From positions 58,075,352 to 58,139,351 of the forward strand of contig JAPFBE010000003.1 of NCBI GenBank assembly GCA_034336665.1: 64,000 nucleotides of DNA, read 5' to 3'. The notes beneath the pieces are model-generated. The model saw only the letters and a program-made list of their open reading frames with translations. It was not told the DNA's origin and ran no database searches. The position numbers and the translations under genes are program-made. Of the stretch, positions 46,301 to 61,300 are shown one piece after another; position 1 is the stretch's first letter, and each line of letters opens with the position of its first letter. This stretch comes from Luscinia megarhynchos. Lineage: Eukaryota > Chordata > Aves > Passeriformes > Turdidae.

Positions 46301-49300
46301 GAGATAACTGACACTGCCCATTAGAAAAGCATCAAAAGTATCAGAATAGATACCAAGCCAGTTCTTTAATCCATGAAGAAACTTCCCTGAGTTTGAAGGA
46401 TTAAGAACAACTCAGTAGCTGCAATTTTGAAAGTAGGGGCTGAAGCTGCTAGCCTGTGCTAATATACCCTCCAGCTATTACCTTGAAGCTACTTCCTTGT
46501 TCTGCAGTTGTTTTGTAAAAATAAAAGCTACTATCTACCAAGTGGCTTTGAAGGATAAACTCAAAACGTGTGAACTGCTTCCAGTCAATGAAGGTATCTG
46601 CAAAGGCACTAGGAGCAACAGCTCTGAGACAAGAAACCAGACCATTTGTCTCAGCACACTCTAATTAGTATCTGCATATTGATCTTAAGCCATTTTATTT
46701 CTCTTGAAAGGCAGTTCCATGCCTGAGGTTTATTCCAGATGCGTGGTCTTCTCCATCAGCCAAGATACAAATATATGATACACACATATATCAACCTGCA
46801 CATACACATATATACATACACACACAGTGTGAAATTGCTGCAAGGGAAGCACAGTAGGTATCTGTATAAGCACACCATAAATATTTTTTTATGCTCATGG
46901 TGGCAAAGCAAGACATTTAATTGCTACACCTGATTACTAACTAAAAATCTATCTGCCTAAACAATTTGCCTTAAATATAATTGGAAAAGATACAGCTTGG
47001 TTAATCATTTTGTCTGTTTTACAAAAAAAAAAAAAGTACACAATAATTAAGGTGATTTATTAACACTGGGCTACACTATTTAAGGTGGTTTTAAGTCTAT
47101 ATTTTGCTATGTTTCTGAATTTCACTGGCATTTTGCTAACAGCTTTCTTCTCTAAGGTACAAATCTTTTGAGTGATTATTTTAAATGCTGCTGCTGAGGT
47201 TTCAAAAATAACAAGAACATTGAGCAACAGTGATGGAAAGGAAATGCTGCCATAAAACAATCTGATTACAACTGAGAAAGGAATGACAAAAATCCTGAAG
47301 TCATTTTAGCTTGGCAGAAAACGATCATCTATTTCTTGGGCCATTTTTTATTGTTAATGGCCTAGAATTGTGCAGTATCTTATTAGTTCATCAAAACATA
47401 AATAGCGACAGGCAAGAAAAACAAGTTTATTCATGGTAATTTATGTGAAATTTATTATATGGAGAAGATACCAAAAATATTGAAGCTGCAAGCCAAGGTA
47501 AACCAGGTATTTCACAGCACAGTAATAACATGAAACAAAGCAATATAAAGAAATACACAGAGAGAGGTAAGAGAGGACAGAGGCAGAGGACTCAACTCTC
47601 AAGGTGTCCTTTTTACTGAACTACAAAGTCTAACAGTCTTTCCAGAATTTTTCAAAACTGCACAGTCACCTGAATTAAAACTCAGGAACTTTGCTACTAA
47701 CAGACCTGCAGAACCTCCATCTCTTTCAGCAGTGCCAAAGAAAGAGAGCTTCTGTGGATATCTTCTTATTGTGCAGAAACAAAAACTAATCTGATTAGAT
47801 GACACTGTAGTCCTTTCTGTCAATAAGCAGACGCCTTCTTGCATATCACAGAAATTAAATCAGAACTGGCCTTAAGAAAAGTCTTCTTCAGCTATAGGAA
47901 AATCAAAATGTTTGGTTATAACCAAAGTCTTTGCTGTGATAGATGTTGTCCATATTGGAAATGTTTTCTGAGAAACACACTCTGTTGTAAGCTAAATCAC
48001 AGTATCTTGTAGAAGCTCACTGAGACCACATCAGCCTATTTCTGACCAGCACTTCCCTCAGGAATTCTTGGCTTCATTGCTGCTCTTACACAGAATGCTC
48101 ATGCCCTGAGAAAACACGATTCATGTTCAGCTACATCCTCTTCCTCTTGAATCAGAATCCTGCCACTGCAATCCATTCTTCTGTCATCTTCAGAAGTAAT
48201 TTTCTACTTTGAAGGTTACAAAAAGATAAAGATGAGAACTATGGCTGATTCATTATGTCAAGGTTCTTCCATTCAATGTGAACACAGAGAGCATATGCCA
48301 CTGGTCCTCTGTGGCCTGTATTAGCTTTCCCCCAGCTACAGAACTGAGTCAGGATTCTGGTCTTCTAACATGCCCTGTCCAAACTATCACAATGACAACT
48401 TGCAAGCACAGAAAAGAAACCATAAGCTGAATTTTGATAGAAATAGATTAAAACCCTGAAGTGTGCCAAAACTTTGCACAGGGTCTGTCAGAAGTCAGCT
48501 AATTGCAAGTTTCTTGGTATGTAGAGCTGCCAGCTAGAAGGTTCACAGCCATGACCCGTACAGCCAATAACAAACAGACATATAACTAAAAATTACTTCC
48601 TATATGATATTCTCTGAACTGTAAGCAACATAAGAATCTCTCTTCACTCCATCTTAAATCACTACTACTCTAGATTAAAGGTAAATGAAAGTGCATCTCT
48701 CTTATCTGCAGTCCTCATCATTTAAGGGAGAAATTTACTTGTCCAAACATGGGCACCTTTCAGCCCTGCAGGATGCCCTGGGCAAGATAAGTCACTAGCC
48801 CGACAGGAGAGGTGCACTTTCTGCAGCAACAGAAAGGATGCCCTTTAATGCTCAGAGTGAGCCAATGTACACGGAGCTGAATCCCAGGCCGGTGCCTCCT
48901 AATTCCAAGGCCAAATACAATTACTCCAATAACCCAGGTATTCTGGTTAACCTGTGGAAGTTATTCTGGTTTAAAGAGAATAATTTTACTAGCACAAAAT
49001 TCAAATAAACTTTTTCTTCCTCATAAAAGCTGGCACATTGGAAAAAAGTAAGCAATAAAACGCTCATCCAGAGGGGCATTTTTGGTTTTGTCTTTTCACT
49101 GGAAAGATGCGGTGCCAAACTCAGCTCCCAGTTGCACGACTGGAGACTGCAATAACTGTGCCTGCAGATACCGAGCCAGAACAGTTAGACCTGCAGACCA
49201 GCAGTGTGTTTACAATTCCAAATATTCCCACTGGGGATACTAGATGTTTTCCTCAGTCAGCAAAACCCAGTTTGCTTGACCTGACCCTGCTCCTGCCCTG

Positions 49301-52300
49301 TTTCCCAAGCCTCAGTTAGCACATCACAGCCTTTCTGTTTAAGCACTGGGGCTGAAGAAGAGACTTTTATCCTTTGTAAGTAACAATTCTCCTTGTCTCC
49401 CTTTCATAGAGAAGCACCAAAACTTGTCCAAAAAGCACATCAAAAGCCATCCAAAAGCCAAGACCTTTCCACTTCAGAGTAAGATACAAGCAGCTATAAA
49501 TAAAGTCACATGAAAAGTCAACCACAGATTTACATCGACATGCCCATTCCTTTGAGAAATGCCAAGAGGCCTTGGGGAACTTGGGCCTTGGGCTGCAACA
49601 CTCTCCCAGTGATATTTCGGGAGTGGTCTGTATCAGGCAGTGTTGCCTAGTGCAGGTCAGGGATGATGACACAAGCATTTCACAACAATCTTCAAACATG
49701 ATTCTTTTACCAAGTCTCTTCGCAGAGAAGAAGCACATTCAAACCTTCTCTGAAGGCTATGGTTAAGTGCTAAGAAACCAATTGTTTTGAGCTCAAAGAT
49801 GCTTAATATTTTCTCTATTATTTTTTTCTTCTCACAACAGAACAGAAGCAAATTGCTGCAGAGGGAAAAACATTTATTTCCATGAAGAAGGGTGAACATT
49901 TACATGAGTAAAACTTTAGAAACTAAATTGCGTAAGGCAAATTATACGGGTTCAAGATGTTCATGCTTCAAGGCATAGCCCAACCATTAACCAGTATGCA
50001 TCAGAAAACCTTTTGAGGATCATTACCATGGTTGCTGTTTTGCCCAAATGACCTTGACTATTTACATGCCCCAGACACTGAATAGCAACTGCCAACCAAA
50101 GCTGCTATTTGTCCTCATGCTTCCCACACTAAAAAGTGACTTCAACCACAACGCCACAGAGTGTGTGCGTACATCAGAAGCTGTGTCAACTCTTAGTCTA
50201 CAATGACACTCATACCTGCTGTACATTTTCAAATCATGCAGACCATTCATTTCAACCCTTATGGAAGCCCTGCTGCAACAATTCAGAATGTGTCCACAAA
50301 CACATTCATTGGCCTAAGATTTACAGCTGTCTGAACAAACTTTGGTTTCAGCCTTATTATAAAACAAGATGTAAAACATATGCTCTGAAAAATGTTCAAT
50401 GTATCATTCTACCTCAACTAACTAGCTGAAGCTTGCCCTTTGAAGCTGAGCAGAGATATATCTGTTATAAATTGTATTTTGAGAGCCTGGAATGACCAGA
50501 GTCTGTTGCACAGGACTCATCAGCACCTATTTTGCAGCTTGTCCCAATGTGGTTAAAAAGCATACAAAAAAAGTCTAAATTGTAGTTTTTATTTTCACTC
50601 TAACTGCTCAGACTCTGTAGTATAAACTTTCTTAATCAGCAGTACTTCTATACCATTCTGAAAAGGTTTGATGCTTCTTTTTTAACTCCTTCACTTTGTC
50701 ATCTTAGCTAAGTATAGAGACTTCATGGAATAATGTTCTGGTTAAAAACAATGGATGTGAACCAACATAATACAGAACTCTAAGGATTTAAGGCTTCTGT
50801 TTCATTTGAACTTAACACATGTATCATCTCTACTATTTTTTCCCTTAGGTTATTACCCAAGGTCTGACTGGGAAATACTGTAATGCAATAATTGGATGTC
50901 ATAGTGTCACTGAATAGTTTTCCAACTGTTAGGCTGGACTTCTTGCCTGCCTTAAGTCTTACAGCTACTTCTGTTTGTGGTTACCATTCTTTATACTATC
51001 TATACCACTGATATCCATAATCTAGAGTAGGTCTAGCCTAGAGCTATTTAACTCTGCAAATTGCTGAACTTTCCCCTATTCATATTTAGTATTATTGTTC
51101 TGCTGACTTATATGGTTCGCTATAGACTCAATTAAGTCTGTACTGCTTTCCTTTTACTATATTGCCCTCGCCCATTTTGACAAGTAAATCCTGCTACTAA
51201 GGGGTAGGTACAAAAGAGTCATGATGCTTAAGTGCTGTGTAGTGTTATTAGCCAGCTGACTCACAAATTTAGCATGAAAGCATAACTGTCTCCCAAATGT
51301 CTGCAGATGCATAGCTCCCAAAGGATTATTCTCTTAATTGTTTCCTACAATCAGAAGAACTTGTTCTTGTAACAGCAGTAAAATGCTACAGAGCAGGTAT
51401 AAGGAGCTTTCCCTTGGAACTGGGGACAATACAAAATATGACAAAAATTCTTATGAAGGAAAATTAAGAAGCAAGAAGGAAAATAATTTTGAAGGTATCA
51501 TGCAGACCCACCATTTATAATTCAAAAGCAATGACACCAGTGTAAAAGCAGATATGAAAACACAGCTTCTACTGTGGGACAGAACTGACAATGTCAATTT
51601 TAAAGAGAAGTATATTTTTCCTTTTTGAATGATATGCATTGGGCCTAACACCATGGAAAGATGAGCTTCCCTCTGCCATAGGCAGTACAGTTATGTGTGT
51701 ACCTGTCATATTATGCTGTAGCAACTCTAAATTCCTAGAATGAGCCACAGAGACATCATTTCACTTCAACCAAACTGGAAGATTAGCATTTCTTGGAAGC
51801 AAAACAAAGAATCAAGTCTATCTAGGCATCATCCAGTGAATTTATAATTATTCAAATATTTATTTTCTGTACATTTTCTTACCTTATATTCTGAACTGAG
51901 GAATTTAACGATTCATCTGGAACATTACTGGTTACAGCTGCTTGTCCTTCTGTGAGGGGCTGCAATGGCTGCATTACATGAACTGTCCGAAAAAGCTGAG
52001 TGGGATGTACTGGCTGTGGAGATTGCATTGTCCTCAAAACTTCTGAAGTCAAGCCAGGTGTCTGCTGCTGTACAACTTCTACTTGCTCCTTCAGCTTAGC
52101 AGGCTTTGAGTTTCCTGTTTTTGCCACTGAGGTTGATCCTCCCTTTGTTCCTGCGTTTGCAGATGCTCTAGTTCTGCTTGATTGGTTTCTGTTGGCCACA
52201 GCAGGTGAGAGCAGAGTTGAATCTGATGATTCAGTGCTAGGGCTCGCATCTTCATCATCAATATAGATGAGGTCTTTTGGCATGTCTTTAAATTGATATA

Positions 52301-55300
52301 CCAGGCGCTGACCTTCTACTTTAGCAAGGATTCCTCTTTGGTAATAGTATCTGTTCAAAGTGCACACACATCAGGTTACATAGGTTTTTTGCCAAAAACA
52401 AAAGTCCCAGAAAAAAACCTCCAGCACCAGCAAGTTAAAAAACTTCTGTGTCTAGTTTCTTCATTATAAAAAGTGGCAAATTTAATAGTATAATTTTTCC
52501 TCAAACAACTTTCTTAACTGATATTTCATGCCACCTTTTAACTTCAAACTCAGATAACTCTGAGGAGAAAAAGAAGAACTTCATGACATGGCAGATCTGC
52601 TATCAACTCACATTTTGTAAAAAGTTTCTTGAAACTTCCAATTCTCCTTTTGCCTCCTACAGTTCTGCCAGCTATCTGAATTCATGTTTATTCACCCAGT
52701 GATCACAGGCAGATATTTTAGCTACAACAAAGTGAAGGGAACAGGACAGGAGAGCACTATTTCAAATATTTAAAAATTAGTAGAACAACTTGAAATCACT
52801 CACACCAAGGTGACGGGAAATGAAAAGAAATGCATACAGCTCAGTTGGACAATTATCAATCAGCTGATAAGGCTGAAGCTCCATGGTTATCTACTTACTT
52901 TGCACAGTTTATGTATGAGAAAACTTCCAGCCTGACAGGCAGTGGTACACACTTCTATGTTTTAGAATTGTCTGTACACACAAGTTCAGAGAAATGAAAC
53001 TAGAACTGAATTCTAAAACTTATTTTCACTTGGAGATGGAATCATGTGCAAGAAGTAGAAATAATTTAATGAATACACATGAATGTTGGCGGTTTTTTTA
53101 AAAAGAAATTCAAATTTTATGTAAAATGTTTGCCCCACTTGAAATCTTCAGTCTCTTACTTAGTCTGTGTCTGACTGTGAAGATGCAGCAACAGTACTAA
53201 AAAATATCTATTCTGAAACTAAAGGTGACTGATCTGGAATTGAGGTTAGTGAGGGTCACTTTTAGTTAGCCAATTTATTTTGCTGAAATAACATTTTCAT
53301 TTCCCAAACAAATAGAATATTAGATTTTTCTGTTATTCAAATTAGATGAGGCATTTAATGCACACAAATACTAAGGCAACAAAAACAGTCTACTATTAAA
53401 AATGCACATACCTGAGAGCTCTACCCATTGTTTCATAATTCATGTCAGGTTTGTTTTTGTGTTTTCCCCACAACCTGGACACAGCTTTGGAATCTACCAG
53501 TTTGAAAATGCCCTTCTCTCTTTGAGTCCATTTGATATATTTAGGACACGTAGCTTTGTCCTGGAGCAGTGCTAGTAAGAACTCCCAGAGATAAATTGTA
53601 TTTCCTAGAATAAAAGAATTTCAGAAATGAAACAAACAAACAAACAAACAAAAGAAAAAATAAGTTACTTGGCCATATTTTATTAATGATGCAAATAATC
53701 TTAAAATTAAGAGGCTGGTATCTTTACAAAATACATTACATCATCAAGACTAGAAACTGGTGATGGAAAGGCATGGGAAGAAAAGGTATTATAATCTTGT
53801 GAGTTATCATAATCTAGGTGTCCAAATACCCCAGCCACTCTGTAACCTACAGCCACACTGTTCGGACCACCAACATTAGACAGCATTTGTCACCCACCTG
53901 CCCATTTCCCTCCTGCCTAATCCAGTTACAGAAGCAGTCACTATTGCTTTACCTTGAAAAGGAACAGTTCTATCCCCTAAAAATGCTGGAAATTAAGCTG
54001 TTGCTTAAACGCTTTGTTGAATCAAGGTGAGCGTTATAATCCTTTAAAAGGCTAAACAAAATCCTTGCTTTAACAATGAGATTTATATGGGGCAATCAGT
54101 GATATGTGCTGAGGCAGGCAAACCTTCAACAGCAAAGTACAGAAAAAGATAATTTTTTTAATCCAGTGAGTGCTTGTGCTTGCTGGTAGACAACATTCAA
54201 ATTTCATTTTACAAACAAGCGGGGACAAACACTTCTATATGGAAATCCACCACATCTGTTCAGTGTTTTCCACATATAAAGAAAGAGTATTAAAATCACA
54301 GATTGTGAATAATTAAAACTAGCACAAAATTTGCATTTTTTTTCCAAAACCACATTTAAGGAGTCTAAACTCATATGACTAATGAGAACCTTTTTCCTGC
54401 TTTTTTTACGGCTTTTAGTGTTTGATGTTCTTTTGGGAATCTGAAGCTGCACATAAGCTTCTTAGTTGTTAGTCTGAGAAAGCAAGAAAAAACTTCTTGT
54501 ATCACCTCCCACAAGTAGCTGTGCAAAAACAGCAAGGATAGCATGTGCTGAGGTTTCGCAAAAAATTATGCCCAGCACATCAGAAGGTGACAGGATCTCT
54601 TTTCATAGCTTCAATTTAGCCCAGCAGATTATTTTCAACTTTAATAACCATCAGGCTGAACTTTTTTTCAATATGAGATTTCTTAAAATCTGAAATTTCT
54701 ATAATGCTATATTATAAACTATATTTAGCAAATATTTATCAAAGTCATCAGCACTGCCAATACAAAAATGTTAGCAGCTCCTTCGGCAGGTGGAAGCTTG
54801 AAAAATGAGCATTCCTAGAGAAAAAACACTGCCTTTGCAACAAATGTCTCCCAGCTTACTTAAACCAGCCTCCTGGCCCTCAGATACCCCAAAGGCAAAG
54901 ACAGACTTAGGCAAGACACAATGGCAGACAGGAGTGAGAGCATTCCCAGCCATTTACTATCTAATCCAGCGTGCTTTTGTTGTAGTCTAGAATAAAAATG
55001 CTCAACTGTATCAAAGCAACCTGAAAATTTGTCACTGCTTAGCCACTAAAAATCACTGTGGAGAAGGCTGGCTGCAAAAAACAGGTTTGCTTTACTTACA
55101 GGCAGAATATTTAACCTCCTCTGAGTCACAGCAGAAAAAGAAATATGTGGAAAAATCAGTTTTTTCTATGCATTGTATCATGGCATTGTAATTTTAGTAT
55201 ACAAGTTCCCCCTAGGTAACAGACAGGCAGTTCTCGTGATTTTCTAGCTGATTCCCTGCCACGGATGGTCATATTACTATGTTTTTTACTTCAATTCTGT

Positions 55301-58300
55301 GTTCCTAAAAATGCAAAACAAATGGTTTTCATAACAAACAGTGGTTTCAGGCAACTTGCTCCATTTTATTCCCTTCAGAATTAACAATTTTGTAACAATG
55401 GACCAATGTGAATTATGGAGTATCCTTGCTATCATCAACAGAACTATTAGACTCTTCCGCCTTTTAATTTTGTGGCTAGCTGCTCCCATATTTTCTATAA
55501 TTTCATTTGAGCATCACTTGGATGTTCCTCTGATACTCCTTTCATTTTGATGTAAAAATCAAGTATTAATTAAAAAAAAAAAGCAACAATGCACATTTAA
55601 AATTGATGGCATTAACATGTAAAATATTTATTGATTGCCAACAGGTTTTTCTGCCTATTATTGCAGAAAATGCCTCTTCAAAAGAAAAAAATACAAACTC
55701 CACATACTCATTTGTCAGAATAGACATTTTTCTGATCTCAAGAGTATGACATTCTTTTGCCACCAGTGTCCAGGACTGGCTGGGCTGCTGTTTTGGCACG
55801 TACATCTGTGCCCAGGTGTACCAGCAGGCACATGTGTCACAGGAGAGGCTGATTCCCAGCCCCAGTGAGCTGTGCTGCACTCAGTGGGAGCTGGAAATGA
55901 TACCACTTCCCTTCAAACACCAGCCTGGGCATGGCTGCAGTGTTGGACCTCACAGCAAAGCAACCCATTTGTTGACAAAACTCACAGGCACTAGCGAACA
56001 GTTCAGGCTGAGCAAATGATTTATTGTATCAGCTACGCGGCATTTATTTTTATCTCTACCTTTTAAACACAGAAAGAATGAAAGTATCAAACCCTCAAGT
56101 TTTCTGCCTGAGTGTTCAAGCTGTGGTATAACTTTTTTCAAAATTCAGGACTCGGTACTTCCTGCTGTCAACTGGCAGCCTTGGTTAGCCTCATGCAGAA
56201 CTAGACACATACAGATGGAACACATTTTCAAAGATCATCTGTCAAAATAACCACAGCTTAAGAAGCATTAATATAATGCAAAGCACTCCCCAAGACTTCA
56301 TTGAAAACACAGCAAACTCTGCAGGGATGTTGAAGAGTTTCCAAGAACCCTTGCAACTAAAGTGACAAACACATTATTCTCCCAAGGAACTGAGTATTTC
56401 ACCAAGAAAACTCATGTGCTCATCTTTTCCTTGCCTTGAGACGTTAACCACCCCTGAACATAAGACCTATATTTACATCACAAGTGAACTGGTGAATTTT
56501 TTTTCTTTTTACAGATCACTCAAAAACAATGTTCTCCTAAAAATTTTGGTGACAACTATTTTGACTTACCCTTTCCATCTTTGTTTTTCTTTTTCACAGA
56601 TATGTTTGGAGTTGTAGTAGGGGACTCAGAACGAGACGGTTTTGGTTTCTTCCCTGAAATAAATCACCAGTAAGTTAACTGCAGCTTAAGGGGCAAAAAA
56701 AACAAAAAAAGAAAGACCTAAAAAGGGAAGAGATTTGCTTCTCCAATTCAAAAAAGATTCAATTTCTAGTAAGTCAGGAACTTAGTTCTGTGCTGAACTT
56801 CTTTTCTATGGCAGCCTGACCTCCTATGCTCTGACTGTACTTCTAAAAAAAGACTATACTACGCACTTTCCCGAAGTCCATGTACATTGGAAATTTCTGT
56901 GGCTACTTAGGTACTCTTAAGAGCACTTGAAACAGAGAAGATGAGAAAAATAAGCTATTAATTATGTGTAAGGGCTTAAACAGGAAAAGTTAGACAAAAT
57001 ACAGAGCATTAGCATGTTCACTCAATTGCCAAAATGGAAGTTAGGGACAAAACAAGCTTGTCTCCTTGTTTAATCTATTGCAAGTGTACACTGACAGCAG
57101 CAAACTATGCTGTCATCTGAAGCAAACATTTTTTTTTTCAGTCCTATTGTCTTTTACACCATCTTTACAGTGGCTGCAGGTAAAGGGAAGTCACTTGTTT
57201 ATGAAGATCAGAAGAACCAGTAACAGGCTCTGAAAAAATACCAGTTTTTAAACTCATACGCATGGTGGCTGTCTGGTAGGGAAGACTGAAAGGAAGAAGT
57301 TACTTAAAACTGATTACAAAAATGAAGAGCACTCATTCGAAAATGTTGAGAAATCAACTACTGACACAGAAGGAACAAAAAAGCTAAGTCATGCTGAAAT
57401 ACTTCTCAATACAAAACCTTGAACCTATTGTTTCATTAGTTCTCATTCCCTGCAATGGCAGCTTTTACAGGTGACATAATTAATCAAAAGCCTTTAGAAC
57501 TTTCTTATGAAATCAAACTGTATCTTACCAGGTTTTGCAGCAAACCATTACTACATTGACATTACCTACACTATTACCTATAATCTTTTAAGAAATAGAA
57601 TAGACTAAGCATACACAAGACTTAGAGAAACATATTTCTAGTTCAGATAGAATACTGCTATATTTAAAAATCTAAAGGATTTTTTTTTCTCTATTTATTG
57701 CATTTCAAATGCGTTGATGCTCTAAAGAGGCAAGACCAAAAGGTCTGTGCAATCCCACACACTCTAACTTTCCAGTTTTGGTTTTGTTTTGAGGGACTGT
57801 TTTAGTAAGGAAACACCTCTGCTGCAGAGTGAGAGAGGGCTTTTCACTAGCTCTGAAAAAAACCAACAAACTAGTTCAGTGCCAGCTTGCACTATTTCCT
57901 TCATCTTAAACTTCCAGTATCTACAGAGAAATAATAAGTCACTTTGGCTTTAGCACTCACTTTTTGACATTAGCAGTCTTGCCAAGTCCATCCTTGTAAC
58001 TTTTTTTTTTTATTTTTGACAGTGCATGGGGGCGGAGAGGTATGGGATAGCTAGTTGAGAGGGCTATCGTGAGTAAACTAAACCTGGAGTCCTCTAATTT
58101 TCTTGCTTTCATCCAGACTGGATTCATGACTTGGAATGGGACATAAATGACACCCAATGTTTTGACCAGTAATGTCATCCTTGATTTGAAAGAAGGTAAG
58201 AGGGAGGAAAACATACAACATTGGTTTTTTCATATATAATTATATGAAAGGATAAAGAACTACTGGAGTATATTTTTAGCAGCTTCTCTCCAATCACCAC

Positions 58301-61300
58301 CGCAGGTTGCAGAAGTGTCACCTAAAACATCCTAGACAAAGTCACTCGCATAGATGAGCTTCTAATGCACAAGATGACCCTCAGGGTAACTTTGGCTAAG
58401 TGCTTTCCCCATTAGAGCTGTGGGAAGACTCTGTTGTTTCATTTCCCTGCTCAACAGGTGTAAATGTAGCCATTAAGGAGTAGAGAGTGTTATTTTGATG
58501 TCACTAATTTAGACATTATGTCTAAATGAGTTCAGTTCTTAAAAGGAAATGAAGTGGATGAGAGCTCAATTAGGTCAGGACTGAACTACTCCTACTCAGC
58601 TTCAGGAAACTTAAGAACTGATCCCATATAATTTATGCACTTCTGATTAGAGATAACCTAGGCTACTATATAGGAATAGGACTGCAAGAGCAATTCTAGG
58701 CTCTCTTTCTTCAGCCTAGACTACTTCAGGACTCTATAAGAAGCCCATCCAAAATTAGAAATCAGTGAAGGATGTGAAACTTGTTCACAGAAACATATTG
58801 CTGTTACTGCTGTATATCTGGACTAGAGAAACTTTATTTGGATAGTTTTAGACTACACTGTGAGCTATTATCTCCAGGCACTGGCTGATACCATCAAAAA
58901 AACAGTTAACAGAGACACATCAGATATACTTCCTTCGTTTAAAAGAAGATATTTTTTAAAAGCACATTAAGCACTAGAATGCTTCCTCCTTTGCTTCAAT
59001 AGAGCATGAATTTGCTGTTTTTCAGAGTAAATTCCTTTTTAGGAAAGAATTTTACAAAGAGGAAAGATAAAAAATGTGTGAGAGCTAACCCTTATGTGGG
59101 CCGACCATAATTTTGGATAGCTAATTGGATTTACAATTGGTATTTTCACTTTCCTACTTCCATGGCTGTAGAACACTTCAGATTAGAAATTCATACAACA
59201 AGTTAAGGTGACATTAGGCAGTGAAATTTTCATCTTGATTAAATATTTTATACCACACCAGAAAATGTAAAAATCCAATTTCTTGCACTATTTTCAGTGA
59301 GTTTTGTTAAACAAATTACATATGTACGAGAGCAAAATAGAAGATATATATCTAAAATATGATGATTATATTATGTGTCCACCTGCTGCCAGAGAGCCTT
59401 CACAGCAAACACAGAACCGAAGATATTAATACAGCAAAATTTCCAAGTTTCTTTGTCTGACATCCCTTTGTTTTTCCTGTCTTTCTGATCCATAGCTGAG
59501 CAGTTCAGTGCTCAGACATTCATAAGTACAAACATCATGCTGAACATGGGTTTGGAGTTGAGCAGATGGGATGGATGGATGCTGCAGCAATAAGGCCAAA
59601 AGGAAAGGAAGTGAAACCACCATATTGCTTCAGGTGAACATTCTTTTGGAGGAGTTCTACTAGGCAGCGCCATTCTGGCCCAGTCAGCTGGCAGTGCTCT
59701 GCACTGTGCATCCCTCTAACTTTAGCCAATGGATTATGTATGCTGTAAGTCTATAAAAGAAGTCTATAAAATCTGTAAAAACCCTATAAAATCATGAGTG
59801 ACATGGATAGGGCAAAATTATCACCATCCTTTGGCACGCCTCAAAACTGACCAAAGGAAGGTAAACAGAGTGTACTTTTAAAAAACACACTCTGCAAACA
59901 AACAAAACCTCAATTGCACATATCCTAAAGTGCACTACAAACTTAATAACATTTTGCAGCAATTCTTGTACAACAATGCCTTGTACAAAAATCCCCAGAC
60001 ATTTTGAAGTAACATTTCTACATCACTCAGACTATACCATCTACTTCATGAAGCCTCAAGTTCACTGAAAACTAGTACTTAATGAAACACTAAGCTGATG
60101 CATGCTTTCCAGCATTTATTTTTTCTAAAACAAATACACATTTTCTGTGAAGCAACTGGTTTTCTAACCTACAGCTAGGGAGGAGGAAGGAGTGGGAGTA
60201 AGCAGAAGCACAACACAAAAGAGCATGAAAACATCAAACCAAAGAGGTTAAATGTCTGGCAGACAGCAGCTCCTTGTTTTGACCCACACAGCAGTCAACA
60301 TTAAAAAAGAAGAAGGGAAGAGAAGAACAAACAAAAACCCCCCAATTCAAAATCCTCTTACAGTTGGTTATCTCACAGTAGTGTGCATAGCCACAGTAGC
60401 TTCCCCAGCAGCACTTTCAGGGTAGCTGCTGGTAAAGCTCTCCTCCACAGCAGTTTCAGTTCAGCTTTCTTAGGGGAATCAGAGACTTCCTGACCCACAC
60501 CCATTCTTATGAGACCTTGTCACACACACAGGGCTCAGGAAGCTTCCCCAAGATCTTCACAGGCCAATGTGGTCTCTCCCACACATAACAATTCCCAACA
60601 TTTGGAATTAGCAGCAAAAGTAGCAGCAAAAATGCACTCCTATTCCACAGGAGTACAGCTGAGTAGCAGAAGCTGTATTCTGGAAGGCTATTACACAGGG
60701 GAACCTGTTAAAGTCCTCATGCTCTAGGATGAGTCCTAGGATTTGTTCCAGAAACATAACTTCCTTCATCTATTTTTCTTTTTATATTAATTTGTCTCAA
60801 GAGCATTTAACATCTATATGTACTGCATGACTGACTCCCTTTTCCTGCAGACACCAGCTTCAGGGCCTCTAATGGGGTCTACACTGAAGCAGGGCAGTAA
60901 AACAGGAGCAGAATGTCTGGCTAACACCACTTCATGGCTCTTTGCCACAGTACTGAATGCAGTGGAACATCACTACACTATGCAAATGTAATCTACTACA
61001 AATGGGAATAACACTGCGGCATGCAGCTGCTAACAATAATTTAAAATTCAATAATATTTAAGAAAAGCTAGAAGTCCCTCCCCATTCTCATCCCGTTTTC
61101 TGAACTGATCAAGTATCTTCAGTTGAAGCTAAGTAAGAGCTATTGAAAGTTATTCCAGATTCACAGCAGCAAAAGCTCTGTGGCTTGTATTGCAATTCTG
61201 CTCTGAAGAAGAAACTATAAATAGGAATTAGCAGAGATTCCTGTATGCTAAGCCACCGTTGCTACCTCTACAATATCATTAGTCTAAGCATCTGTACATG

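Larger units (their letters stand above)
43967..51882 (-). other. Large last intron of ELF1
   Basis: 7.9 kb between the Ser-rich exon and the terminal exon. It contains an (AAAAC)n tract at 44733-44753 and a CA/TA-rich stretch at 46779-46828. Scattered open frames are up to 123 codons without recognised domains. No other gene is seen. Confidence 0.75.

Noticed and set aside
49367..49738. 123-codon minus-strand open frame in the last ELF1 intron
   Set aside because: No homology recognised and not flanked by fitting splice phases; the ELF1 protein is continuous without it.
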